From Umezawaea endophytica (GTDB lineage Bacteria > Actinomycetota > Actinomycetes > Mycobacteriales > Pseudonocardiaceae), in the NCBI RefSeq assembly GCF_025061645.1, contig NZ_JANYMP010000003.1, positions 124,001-188,000 on the forward strand: a stretch of 64,000 nt of DNA, read 5' to 3'. How positions within the stretch are numbered: position 1 is the stretch's first letter; every line of letters starts with the position of its first letter. Below, one piece after another: positions 17,660-25,089 of the stretch. A program made the translations under genes and the position numbers. The notes under the pieces were generated by a model. The model was not told the DNA's origin. It saw nothing but the letters and a program-made list of their open reading frames with translations, and did no database searches.

Positions 17660-18279
17660 AAGCGGGAACGCGGTTGAGCACGAGCAGCAGGATGGCGATC
17701 ACCGCCTTGGCGGTGGCGGTCACGATGGCGTTGGCCAGCCTCCCGGCCGTGGCGGCGGGTGGCACCGTCGCGCCGAGCGGGTCGTTCGGCAGGCTCGGGC
17801 CGCTGACCGACCTGGCCGTGGAGCGCCTGCGCGTCGGTGACGACGTGGCGGCGGCCAAGTTCGGCACCGGCGCGCCGATCGACGACCCCGCCCGTGAGCA
17901 GCAGGTGCTCGACCAGGTGCGGCGGCAGGCCGTCGCGCTCGGACTGTCCCCGGACGCGGCGGCGGCGTTCTTCCGGGACCAGATCACCGCGAGCAAGGTG
18001 GTGCAGAGGGGGCTGTTCGCCCGCTGGACGGCCCACCCCGGCGAGGCTCCCACCACGCGCCCCGACCTCGGGACGATCCGCGCCCGGCTCGACCGGCTCA
18101 CCACGGCCCTGCTCCAGCAGCTCTCGACCACGGTGGACGTGCGCGCGGAGCCCACCTCGTGCCCGGTCCAGCTCGCGCTGGCCGCCGGATCGGCGGTGGT
18201 CCTGGAATCGCTGGACACCCTGCACCGCCGGGCGCTCGGCTCGGCCGTCCGCTCGGTGTGCGCCGCGCCCGTGCGCTGA
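17656..18279 (+). CDS. Secreted chorismate mutase (AroQ-gamma type)
   Basis: The protein has 207 residues. A signal peptide of about 34 residues ends near AVAAGG. The mature part has Arg57, Lys68 and Arg80 in [13 protein letters not shown]...PAREQ, with the same 11- and 12-residue spacing as catalytic Arg/Lys/Arg of the exported M. tuberculosis enzyme. Cys169 and Cys202 are 33 apart, like the disulfide of that enzyme. It converts chorismate to prephenate outside the cytoplasm. The start GTG 17656 overlaps the aldolase stop, so it is translationally coupled to a catabolic operon. This is an odd partner for a shikimate-branch enzyme; ATG 17692 is a shorter alternative start. Confidence 0.88.
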   Translation: MKAGTRLSTSSRMAITALAVAVTMALASLPAVAAGGTVAPSGSFGRLGPLTDLAVERLRVGDDVAAAKFGTGAPIDDPAREQQVLDQVRRQAVALGLSPDAAAAFFRDQITASKVVQRGLFARWTAHPGEAPTTRPDLGTIRARLDRLTTALLQQLSTTVDVRAEPTSCPVQLALAAGSAVVLESLDTLHRRALGSAVRSVCAAPVR

Positions 18280-18289
18280 CGGGTGGAGG

Positions 18290-19336
18290 TCAGGCCACGG
18301 GAACGGGCGGGGCGTCGAGGAGGCTCCGGTCGCCGTCGGCGCCGTGGGCCAGCGCGGCCGCCACGTCCTCGTGGGGCGTGCCCAGCCGGATCGCGCTGAC
18401 CTCCTCCAACAGCCGGTGGTGCTCCTCGCCCAGCTCGACGTCCAGCGCGTCGAGGTACCCCTCCAGGTGTGCCGGGGTGCGGGGTCCGACGATGGGGATC
18501 ATCGAGGTCCGAGCCCGTGCGGCGCGCCCGCGCAGCCAGGCCAGCGCGACCTGGACCGGACCCGTGCCCGTCTCCGCGGCGACCGCGAGGACGGCGTCGA
18601 GCACGGCGGCGCGCCGCCCCGTGCCCCCGGCCTCCGCGCCCCGTGCGCTGAGCCGCCCCTGCTCGCCGCGCCGGTACTTGCCGGTGAGCAGGCCACCGGC
18701 CAGCGGGGAGTACAGGACGACACCCAGCCCGTGGGCCTGGGCCATCGGGATGAGCTCCCGCTCCGCGGAGCGCTCGGCCAGGCTGTACTCGGTCTGGATG
18801 CCGACCAGCGGCGCGTGCCCGTGCAGTTCGGACCGGACGGCGGCGCCCGCGACCCGCCAGGCCGGGAAGTTCGACAGCCCGCCGTAGCGGATCTTGCCCG
18901 CCCGGATCAGGTCGTCGAAGCCCGCCAGGATCTCCCGCACGGGTGTCACCCCGTCGGGGAAGTGCGGCATGAAGACGTCGACGTGGTCGGTCTTCAACCG
19001 CCGCAGGCTCTCCTCCAGGGACCGGATCATGGTCTTGCGGCTGTTGCCGGTAGTCCCCGACCGGACCTGCGCCTGCCTGCTCCCGCTGTACTTGGTGATC
19101 ACCACGAACTCGTCCCGCTCGCGGCCGAGCAGATCACCGAGGACGGTCTCGGCCTCGCCGTCCTGGTAGATGTTCGAGACGTCGAACGTGGTCCCACCGG
19201 CCGCGACGAACGCCTCGAAGATCGCTTTGGAGCCCTCGAGGCCCGCGGCGCCCGGCGCCGATCCGAAGTTGGCCGTGCCCAGCACGTACTCCGAGACCCG
19301 CAGGCCGCTCTGTCGTCCGAAGGTCTGGGAACGCAC
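18290..19336 (-). CDS. Aldo/keto reductase
   Basis: The protein has 348 residues and the (beta/alpha)8 AKR fold. The catalytic tetrad is visible as Asp and Tyr in TTFDVSNIYQDGEAE, Lys in VITKYSG and His in VFMPHFPDG. The NADPH-binding C-terminal segment IPIVGPRTPAHL is present. It reduces carbonyl compounds with NADPH; the substrate is unknown. It is divergent from a TetR gene with a small palindrome between them, so it is likely repressed by that TetR and induced by its substrate. Confidence 0.92.
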   Translation of the reverse strand: MRSQTFGRQSGLRVSEYVLGTANFGSAPGAAGLEGSKAIFEAFVAAGGTTFDVSNIYQDGEAETVLGDLLGRERDEFVVITKYSGSRQAQVRSGTTGNSRKTMIRSLEESLRRLKTDHVDVFMPHFPDGVTPVREILAGFDDLIRAGKIRYGGLSNFPAWRVAGAAVRSELHGHAPLVGIQTEYSLAERSAERELIPMAQAHGLGVVLYSPLAGGLLTGKYRRGEQGRLSARGAEAGGTGRRAAVLDAVLAVAAETGTGPVQVALAWLRGRAARARTSMIPIVGPRTPAHLEGYLDALDVELGEEHHRLLEEVSAIRLGTPHEDVAAALAHGADGDRSLLDAPPVPVA

Positions 19337-19388
19337 GGTGGTCTCCTGGGGTCAGGGCTGCGGGGTACGCTCGTGACGCTAACACAAA

Positions 19389-19402
19389 AACGAATGGTCG
19401 TT
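19389..19402. promoter_or_regulatory. Probable TetR operator
   Basis: The palindrome AACGA-N4-TCGTT lies 6 bp before the TetR start and about 50 bp from the divergent aldo/keto reductase start. It is embedded in an A/T-rich patch (AAAA left, TTTT right) that stands out from the GC-rich surroundings and may hold the promoter. Confidence 0.55.
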
Positions 19403-19407
19403 CTTTT

Positions 19408-19989
19408 ATGCCGAAGGTCAGCCAGGACCACCTCGACGCGCGCCGTCAGCAGATCGTCGACGCGGCCCGCTCCCGCTTCTCCAGCCACGGTTTCGCGCGC
19501 ACGTCCATCCCCGACCTCGTCGAGGCCTCCGGCCTCTCCGTCGGCGCCATCTACCGGTACTTCAAGAGCAAGGACCAGATCATCGTCGCCATCTGCGAGC
19601 AGGCGACCCAGACGTTCCCCGCCGAGCTGACGGCCGAGTCCACCCACGACTTCCTCCAGCACGTCCGCACCATGGCGCGCGAGGAGGACCACGCCCGGCT
19701 GGTCGCCCAGATCTACGCCGAGGCCGCCGTCTCCCCCTCGCTCGCCGCGCTCGTCCGGGACCAGCTCGACGAGCTGCGCACCGCCGTGGCCGCGCTCCTG
19801 CCCGACCGCGAGCCCGCGGACGCGGAACGGGTCGCCGAAGCGTTCGTGGCCATCTGCAACGGCTACACCCAGCAGCTCGCCGTCCGCGGCGACCTCGACC
19901 ACGCCCCCTTCGCCGAGGCCCTCATGGCGGTCGTCGAGTCGGGACGCGCGCCCGACCACGCCCCCTCGCCGCCCTCCGTTCGGAGGTAG
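19408..19989 (+). CDS. TetR-family regulator
   Basis: The protein has 193 residues. The N-terminal HTH contains RRQQIVDAARSRFSSHGF and SVGAIYRYFKSKDQIIV (to about residue 55). A C-terminal dimer/ligand domain of the usual length follows. It is divergent from the aldo/keto reductase, with a candidate operator immediately before its start codon. The start ATG 19408 lies only a few bases after the palindrome, so the transcript may be leaderless or nearly so. It is likely an autorepressor and repressor of the reductase. Confidence 0.9.
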   Translation: MPKVSQDHLDARRQQIVDAARSRFSSHGFARTSIPDLVEASGLSVGAIYRYFKSKDQIIVAICEQATQTFPAELTAESTHDFLQHVRTMAREEDHARLVAQIYAEAAVSPSLAALVRDQLDELRTAVAALLPDREPADAERVAEAFVAICNGYTQQLAVRGDLDHAPFAEALMAVVESGRAPDHAPSPPSVRR

Positions 19990-20020
19990 CTCGGTCGCCC
20001 GCGTTGTGCCTAGATGAACG

Positions 20021-20033
20021 GGAGAGCGCTTCC
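20021..20033. promoter_or_regulatory. Possible LacI-type operator
   Basis: GGAGAGCGCTTCC has the AGCGCT core and near-symmetric purine/pyrimidine flanks seen in actinomycete LacI-family operators. It lies 20 bp before the SGNH hydrolase start. No LacI gene is adjacent, so this is tentative. Confidence 0.3.
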
Positions 20034-20052
20034 AACGTTGTAAAGGGGCACG

Positions 20053-21285
20053 ATGAGGCGTCTGCGGATATCGGTCGTCGTGATGAGCGTCCTCGCCCTG
20101 CTCGCGACGGGCACGGCGGAGGCCGACCGCACGGACCGGGGCTGGTTCACCGCCTGGGCGCAGTCGCAGGAACGCCAGGCCTCGACACCGCTGCGGAACC
20201 AGTCGATCCGGATGATCACGCACCTGAGCCAGGGCGGCGGCGCGATCCGCGTGCGGCTCCAGAACACGTTCGGGCAGCAGCCGCTGACGATCGACCGCGC
20301 GGCAGTCGGCATCGGCACCGGTGGACCGGAGGTCCGCGCACAGCGGGACATCAGGTTCTCCGGCCGCCGCGCGGTCACCATCCCGCCCGGCGGCGAGGTG
20401 TGGAGCGACCGCGCGTTCCTCGCGACGAAACCGGGCGACGACGTCGCGGTCAGCCTGTACGCGGCGGGCGAGGTCGTCCCCGGCCAGCACAACTCGGCGT
20501 TCCGCGACAACTACCTCACCCCGCCGGACTCCGGCGACCACCTCTCGGACGCGGCGGGGTCGGCGTACTCTCAGAAGGTCCAGTCGACGCTCGTGGTCAG
20601 CGCCGTCGACGTCCACAACCCGGCGCTGCGGGGAACGGTCGTCCCGTTCGGCAGTTCCGTCGTGGACGGCGTGGGCAGCACGAACTGCGGCCCCGGCTGC
20701 ACCGAGACCGGCACGAACAAGCGGTGGACCGACGTGCTGGCCCGCCGGGTCGTCGCCGAGCTGCCCGCGCGCGAGCAGGTCGCCGTCGCCAACGCCGGGA
20801 TCAGCGGCACGACGAGCGCGATCTGCCCCCGGAACCCCGCGTCGGTCGCGGGCCTGGACGCCGTGTCCCGCCTGGAGCGGGACGTGCTCGCCCTGCACGG
20901 CGTCACCGCGGTCGTCTACTACTACGGAACCAACGACCTCGCCAACGGCTGCACGGCGAACGACATCATCGCCAGCTACCGCGAGGTCTTCCGGCGGCTG
21001 CGCGACGCGGGCGTCGCCGTGCACGTCACCCCGATCACCCCGCGCCCCGGCTACACCGACCAGAACAACGTCGACCGCCACGCCGTGGCGGGCTTCGTCA
21101 AGAACGGCGGCGACTGCACCGGCACGTGCACCGGGCTGACGGACTTCGACCAGGTGCTCGCGGACCCGGTCCGGCCTAACAGCATCCTGCCGTCCTACGA
21201 CACCGGCGACGGCGTGCACGCCAACATCGCGGGCCAGCAGGCGGTCGCCGACTACGTGGCCCTGCGGAAGCTGGTCGCCCGGTAG
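20053..21285 (+). CDS. Secreted SGNH/GDSL hydrolase
   Basis: The protein has 410 residues with an N-terminal signal peptide (about 24 residues, ending TGTAEA). The SGNH blocks appear in order: FGSSVVDG (nucleophile Ser; the usual GDS is GSS), NAGISG (Gly), YYGTNDL (Asn) and DGVHANIAGQQ (Asp and His). About 180 residues before block I form a beta-rich domain common in secreted actinobacterial esterases of this type. Cysteine pairs (NCGPGC, GDCTGTC) suggest disulfides. Likely an extracellular esterase or deacetylase acting on plant or microbial polysaccharide esters; the substrate is unproven. Confidence 0.9.
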   Translation: MRRLRISVVVMSVLALLATGTAEADRTDRGWFTAWAQSQERQASTPLRNQSIRMITHLSQGGGAIRVRLQNTFGQQPLTIDRAAVGIGTGGPEVRAQRDIRFSGRRAVTIPPGGEVWSDRAFLATKPGDDVAVSLYAAGEVVPGQHNSAFRDNYLTPPDSGDHLSDAAGSAYSQKVQSTLVVSAVDVHNPALRGTVVPFGSSVVDGVGSTNCGPGCTETGTNKRWTDVLARRVVAELPAREQVAVANAGISGTTSAICPRNPASVAGLDAVSRLERDVLALHGVTAVVYYYGTNDLANGCTANDIIASYREVFRRLRDAGVAVHVTPITPRPGYTDQNNVDRHAVAGFVKNGGDCTGTCTGLTDFDQVLADPVRPNSILPSYDTGDGVHANIAGQQAVADYVALRKLVAR

Positions 21286-21310
21286 CACCTCGTAGGCCCT
21301 CAGCCGGGAG

Positions 21311-21349
21311 CACCAGCATTTCGATACACTGAGCCTCGAAATGCTGGTG
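21311..21349. promoter_or_regulatory. Perfect 14-bp inverted repeat before the SDR gene
   Basis: CACCAGCATTTCGA (21311-21324) is repeated inverted at 21336-21349 with an 11-nt centre. The right arm covers the ATG at 21341, so that ATG is unlikely to be the start. It could terminate the esterase transcript, act as an operator, or form a hairpin in the SDR leader. It is less GC-rich than the other terminators in the window, which favours an operator. Confidence 0.6.
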
Positions 21350-21373
21350 TTCCGAGGTGAGGAAGAGATCCCC

Positions 21374-22075
21374 GTGCCCGAGTCGAACAACCACAAGACC
21401 GCTCTCGTCGTCGGCGCCTCCCGGACCCTGGGGCTGGCGCTGGCCGCCGAACTGCTGCGCCGGGGCTGGCAGGTCATCGGGACCGTGCGCGGCGACCAGC
21501 GCACCGGCCTGCACGAACTCGCCGAGACCTCCGACGGGCGGCTGCTGGTGGAATCCGTGGACATCACCGAGCCCGAGCAGATCGCCGCGCTGCGCGACCG
21601 CCTGGCCGGGCGCGACCTGGACCTGCTGTTCGTCAACGCGGGCATCGCCCACGCCAACATCCCGGTCGGCGAGGTCACCACCGAGTCCTTCACCGAGGTC
21701 CTGGTCACCAACGCGCTGAGCCCCCTGCGCGTGATCGAGACCCTGGGCCCGCTGGTCGTCGAGACCGGCACCCTCGCCGTCATGTCCTCCCGGCAGGGCA
21801 GCGTCGGCATGAACACCAACGGCGGCCACGAGGTCTACCGGTCCAGCAAGTCCGCCCTCAACCAGCTCATGCGCAGCTACGCCGCCCGCAACGCCGACGA
21901 CCCGCGCACCCTGCTCCTGCTCAACCCCGGCTGGGTGCGCACCGAACTCGGCGGGCCCGGCGCGCCGCTGGACGTCGACGAGAGCATCCCCGGCGTGGTG
22001 GACACCGTGGAGGCGCGCACCGGCGAGCGGGGACTGCACTTCGTCGACTACCAGAACCAACCCCTGCCCTGGTGA
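21374..22075 (+). CDS. Short-chain dehydrogenase/reductase
   Basis: The protein has 233 residues from GTG 21374; GAGGTGAGGAAGAG provides the ribosome binding site. An in-frame ATG at 21341 lies inside an inverted repeat and would add 11 unconserved residues. It has an SDR Rossmann fold with GASRTLG (residues 14-20), LFVNAGI in place of NNAG, Ser in MSSRQGS and the YRSSK active-site pair. It resembles the CsgA/SniffeR-like SDRs that lack a substrate clue. It is separate from the convergent SDR downstream (22 bp between stops). Confidence 0.88.
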   Translation: MPESNNHKTALVVGASRTLGLALAAELLRRGWQVIGTVRGDQRTGLHELAETSDGRLLVESVDITEPEQIAALRDRLAGRDLDLLFVNAGIAHANIPVGEVTTESFTEVLVTNALSPLRVIETLGPLVVETGTLAVMSSRQGSVGMNTNGGHEVYRSSKSALNQLMRSYAARNADDPRTLLLLNPGWVRTELGGPGAPLDVDESIPGVVDTVEARTGERGLHFVDYQNQPLPW

Positions 22076-22097
22076 CCCCGCGGCGGGCACCGGCCCG

Positions 22098-22844
22098 TCA
22101 CACCGCCAGCATCCCGCCGTCGACGGCGATGGTCGCGCCGAAGACGTAGGACGCCGCCGGGGACACCAGGAACGCGATCACGTTGGCGACCTCCTGCGCC
22201 TGCCCCGGCCGCCGCGCCGGGGTCTTCGACGCGAAGGCGCGCATCTGCTCGACCAGGTGGGCGTTGGCCGGGGTGAGGACCACGCCGGGGCTGACCGTGT
22301 TCACGCGCACGCCTCGCGGCCCGTACTCGGCCACCCACGACCGGGTGAGCGCCTCCAGCGCGGCCTTCGTCGCCGAGGTCAGCGCGATCCCGGCGACACC
22401 CTTGCTCGCCGCCGCCATGGACACGTTCACCACGACCCCCTCGCCCCGCTCGGCCATCGCCGGGGCCAGCGCCGTGGTGAGGATGAACGGCGCCCGCACG
22501 TTGACCGCGAAGCGCCGATCGAAGTCGGCGGTCGAGGTGTCCGCACTGGGCGCGTGGACCCCCGGTTCGAAGGCGTTGTTGACCAGCACGTCGATCCCGC
22601 CGGTCACCGCCGTGGCGCGCTCGGCCAGGTCACGGGTCTGCTCGGCATCGGCGAGGTCGGCGAGCAGCAGGGTCGCCTCGCCGCCCGCCTCGCGCACTTC
22701 CCGGCAGACCCGCTCACCCCGGACGCGGTCGCGGCCGTGCACGACCACCGAGAAGCCCGTCCAGGCGAGCGCCACCGCGGTCGCGCGACCGATGCCGCTC
22801 GTCGACCCGGTGACGAGCACCGCGCGGGGCCTGCCGCCGGTCAT
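22098..22844 (-). CDS. Short-chain dehydrogenase lacking the catalytic Tyr
   Basis: The protein has 248 residues from ATG 22844; an in-frame ATG at 22901 would add 19 residues. The cofactor motif GSTSGIG (13-19) is intact. NNAF replaces the usual NNAG. The catalytic Ser142 and Lys160 are present, but the position of the Tyr is Thr156 (ALTSATK, codon ACC). The C-terminal GATIAVDGGM end is standard. The fold and NAD(P) binding are clear, but normal proton transfer by Tyr is not possible. It may be a non-classical enzyme or a degenerate copy. It is convergent with the SDR at 21374. Confidence 0.85.
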   Translation of the reverse strand: MTGGRPRAVLVTGSTSGIGRATAVALAWTGFSVVVHGRDRVRGERVCREVREAGGEATLLLADLADAEQTRDLAERATAVTGGIDVLVNNAFEPGVHAPSADTSTADFDRRFAVNVRAPFILTTALAPAMAERGEGVVVNVSMAAASKGVAGIALTSATKAALEALTRSWVAEYGPRGVRVNTVSPGVVLTPANAHLVEQMRAFASKTPARRPGQAQEVANVIAFLVSPAASYVFGATIAVDGGMLAV

Positions 22845-23354
22845 CCTTGCCACTTCTTCGTCACTCGTCCTCCGTCGAATGCGCTGCGGTACGGCGGACA
22901 ACGTATACCGCGGGCCTATTGCGCCACCAAGAAGTCGAGCGTCTCAAAACGCCATGCGCGGATCGCATGCGGGGTATTCCACGAATGCATTGTCCGGCAC
23001 CGCGAGAGCCTCACCGAGGCGACAGGACCTGAGGGAGAATTGGATCCGACGTCGACCGGTCGGCCGCGGGCCGACCGGCGCCCGCCACGCGGTGGTGGAC
23101 AGCCAGGACGAGCCCGCGGGCGCTCACCACCGGCCCGGCGGTGCTCAGGACGGTCGTCGGAGGCCTCGGGTCCGACGAACCGGCTGGGGCGAGAAACGTT
23201 TTCACCGACCCGCCGTCGGATTACCGCCGTCCTGGCGGCTCTTACGTCGTGCCCCATTCCCGCCGGGTTTGCGGGGCTCGGACAAACCCGCCTGATCTCA
23301 TTTCGCCCGCCGCCCCGGGAACGGGTACGGGAAAGAACGCAGACCATTCCGCGT
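22845..23354. other. 510-bp region without a recognisable gene
   Basis: Short open frames exist on both strands, but none has a recognisable domain, a good start with ribosome binding site, or consistent codon use. The part around 22890-23050 has visibly lower GC than the neighbours. It presumably holds the promoter of the minus-strand SDR; the rest looks like spacer or decayed sequence. Confidence 0.5.
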
Positions 23355-23381
23355 CCGCCGGGTGCGGGCCGCACCCGGCGG
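23355..23381 (-). terminator. Terminator of the EF-hand gene
   Basis: A perfect 11-bp stem (CCGCCGGGTGC with GCACCCGGCGG) with a 5-nt loop begins 8 bp after the stop of the minus-strand EF-hand gene. Confidence 0.75.
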
Positions 23382-23388
23382 GCCGGGA

Positions 23389-23946
23389 TCAGACCGCGAT
23401 CGGTCCGAAGATCCAGTTGCCCTTGGCGCTCTCCTCCGGGCTGCGGAAGAACTGCTCGTTCGCGGCGTGCAGCTCGTCACGGCTCAGCCAGCCGTTGCCG
23501 TCCAGGTCGAGCTTGTCGAACGCGCTGCTGCCCGCGGCCTCGGACAGGCGGAAGGCGCTGGCCGCCATGCGCACGTACTCGGTCCTGGTGATCCGGCCGT
23601 CGCCGTCGACGTCCATCAGGTCGTAGAAGGCGTCCGCGATCGGCGCGATGTGGGCGCGGTAGCCCCCGTCGGACGCCGTCACGAACCGGTCCATGCCCGA
23701 GGCGTACTCGTCGACGTCGACGCGCTCGTCCCCGTCGGTGTCCATCGGGAGCGTGACCGCGTCCCACAGCCGGTTGTAGCGCTCCCGGACGAGTTCGCTC
23801 TCGGGCGAGCCCGGCGCGTACCCGAACGCGGTGACGAGCCGGTCCGCGGAAGCCGTGTAGTCCATCCTGTCGATGGTGCCGTCGTCGTCCACGTCCAACA
23901 GGGCGAAGAGGTGTGCGATTTTCCGCTTTTGCAGTTCGTTGAGCAT
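23389..23946 (-). CDS. EF-hand calcium-binding protein (calerythrin-like)
   Basis: The protein has 185 residues, is cytoplasmic (no signal peptide) and has four EF-hand loops. These are residues 18-29 (DVDDDGTIDRMD), 69-80 (DTDGDERVDVDE), 112-123 (DVDGDGRITRTE) and 147-158 (DLDGNGWLSRDE). Spacing and length match the calerythrin/sarcoplasmic-type family known in actinomycetes. All four loops keep acidic ligands; the first ends in Asp rather than Glu. Role: calcium buffer or sensor. It is divergent from the acyl reductase gene with 84 bp between starts, so the two may share regulation, although a functional link is not evident. Confidence 0.93.
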   Translation of the reverse strand: MLNELQKRKIAHLFALLDVDDDGTIDRMDYTASADRLVTAFGYAPGSPESELVRERYNRLWDAVTLPMDTDGDERVDVDEYASGMDRFVTASDGGYRAHIAPIADAFYDLMDVDGDGRITRTEYVRMAASAFRLSEAAGSSAFDKLDLDGNGWLSRDELHAANEQFFRSPEESAKGNWIFGPIAV

Positions 23947-24030
23947 GGGATTCGGCTCTTTCTTCGAGGAGCACTACTCTGGCGATGTGAAACGCTACTG
24001 TCCGCGACGCTGCCATGGGAAGGTTGTTCC

Positions 24031-25089
24031 GTGGTTGTGCATGTGGTAGACGGAGCCAATGGTTTTGTCGGCTCCCATCTCATCGGCGCTCTCGTGGCGC
24101 GTGGCGACTCGGTGGTCGCTTTGGCGCGCGCGAGCGAGGAAGTCGTCAGGAGAAAGGTCGCCGACGCGCTGACCACGTTGCACCTGGACCCCGATCTGGC
24201 GATGAAGGTGCAGGTCAGGACGTTCTCACTGGCCGAACCAGACTTGGGAATATCACCTTCCGATGTATTCTCCGAGCCGTGCACCTATTGGCACGGCGCG
24301 GCACTCATCACGTTCTTCCCGCGTCGTGAAGCGGAGTTGCACGCCGTCAACGTGGTCGGTTCGAGTTACGCCGCCGCCACGTTCACCAGGCACGCGAAAC
24401 CCGGTTCCCGGTACGTCCACATCAGCACGGCCTACCAACACGGAACTACTCAGGGTAAGGCGCTGGAGCAATGGCCTGACTATAACCACCCGTCTGAGTT
24501 CAGAAATGACTACGAACATTCCAAAAGGGTGGCCGAAGTTCAGCTCTCGCAGACCGGACTAGCTCGAAACGGTGACGTGCTGGTCGCCCGATTAGGCGTC
24601 ATGGTCGGCCACTCCGGTACCGGTCGGGCGCTGTCCGACCTCGGGCTCTACGACTTCCTCAGGGTCATCGCGCTGTTCGCGAGGCGCACCCCCGGCGAGC
24701 GCGTCCGCTTCGTCTGCCACCCGAGGGCGGCACTGCACCTGGCACCCGTCGACGGCACCGTGGACCGGCTGCTGGCGCTGGCGGGCGGTCCGCTCGACCG
24801 GCCGGTGCGGCACCTCGTGCCCGCCGCGGCGGTGCCGGTCACCGACCTGTTCGCCACGATCTCCGCGCACCTGCCCGTCGAACTGGTCGCCGTCACCGCC
24901 GAGGCCGTCGAGGCCGAGCCCTTCAGCAGGTTCGAGGCGATCGTCAACATGCGGTGCAAGTTCACCTCCCCCTACCTGCGCCACGAGTACGAGTTCGAGT
25001 CCCGCGGGGACGCCGAGCCGCCACCCGTCACGCCTCGAATCCTCGACCTGCTCATCTCCTGGTACCTCCGCGAGGGACTCCCCGAATGA
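24031..25089 (+). CDS. NAD(P)-dependent acyl/thioester reductase-like protein (extended SDR)
   Basis: The protein has 352 residues from GTG 24031, with GGAAGG 8 nt upstream. It has an extended SDR fold with the cofactor motif GANGFVGSHL (8-17) and active-site Tyr161/Lys165 (NDYEHSKR). It resembles the NAD_binding_4 family of fatty acyl-CoA reductases and carrier-bound thioester reductases. Placed directly before a fatty acyl-AMP ligase and a carrier protein (ATGA overlap), it could release a carrier-bound acyl chain as aldehyde or modify it. The first 570 bp have clearly lower GC and more A/T-ending codons than the last 490 bp, suggesting a mosaic gene. Confidence 0.75.
   Translation: MVVHVVDGANGFVGSHLIGALVARGDSVVALARASEEVVRRKVADALTTLHLDPDLAMKVQVRTFSLAEPDLGISPSDVFSEPCTYWHGAALITFFPRREAELHAVNVVGSSYAAATFTRHAKPGSRYVHISTAYQHGTTQGKALEQWPDYNHPSEFRNDYEHSKRVAEVQLSQTGLARNGDVLVARLGVMVGHSGTGRALSDLGLYDFLRVIALFARRTPGERVRFVCHPRAALHLAPVDGTVDRLLALAGGPLDRPVRHLVPAAAVPVTDLFATISAHLPVELVAVTAEAVEAEPFSRFEAIVNMRCKFTSPYLRHEYEFESRGDAEPPPVTPRILDLLISWYLREGLPE

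Noticed and set aside
22916-23374. Possible minus-strand gene in the 22.9-23.4 kb spacer
   Set aside because: Composition is erratic, no ribosome binding site or domain is seen, and the frame overlaps the EF-hand terminator.
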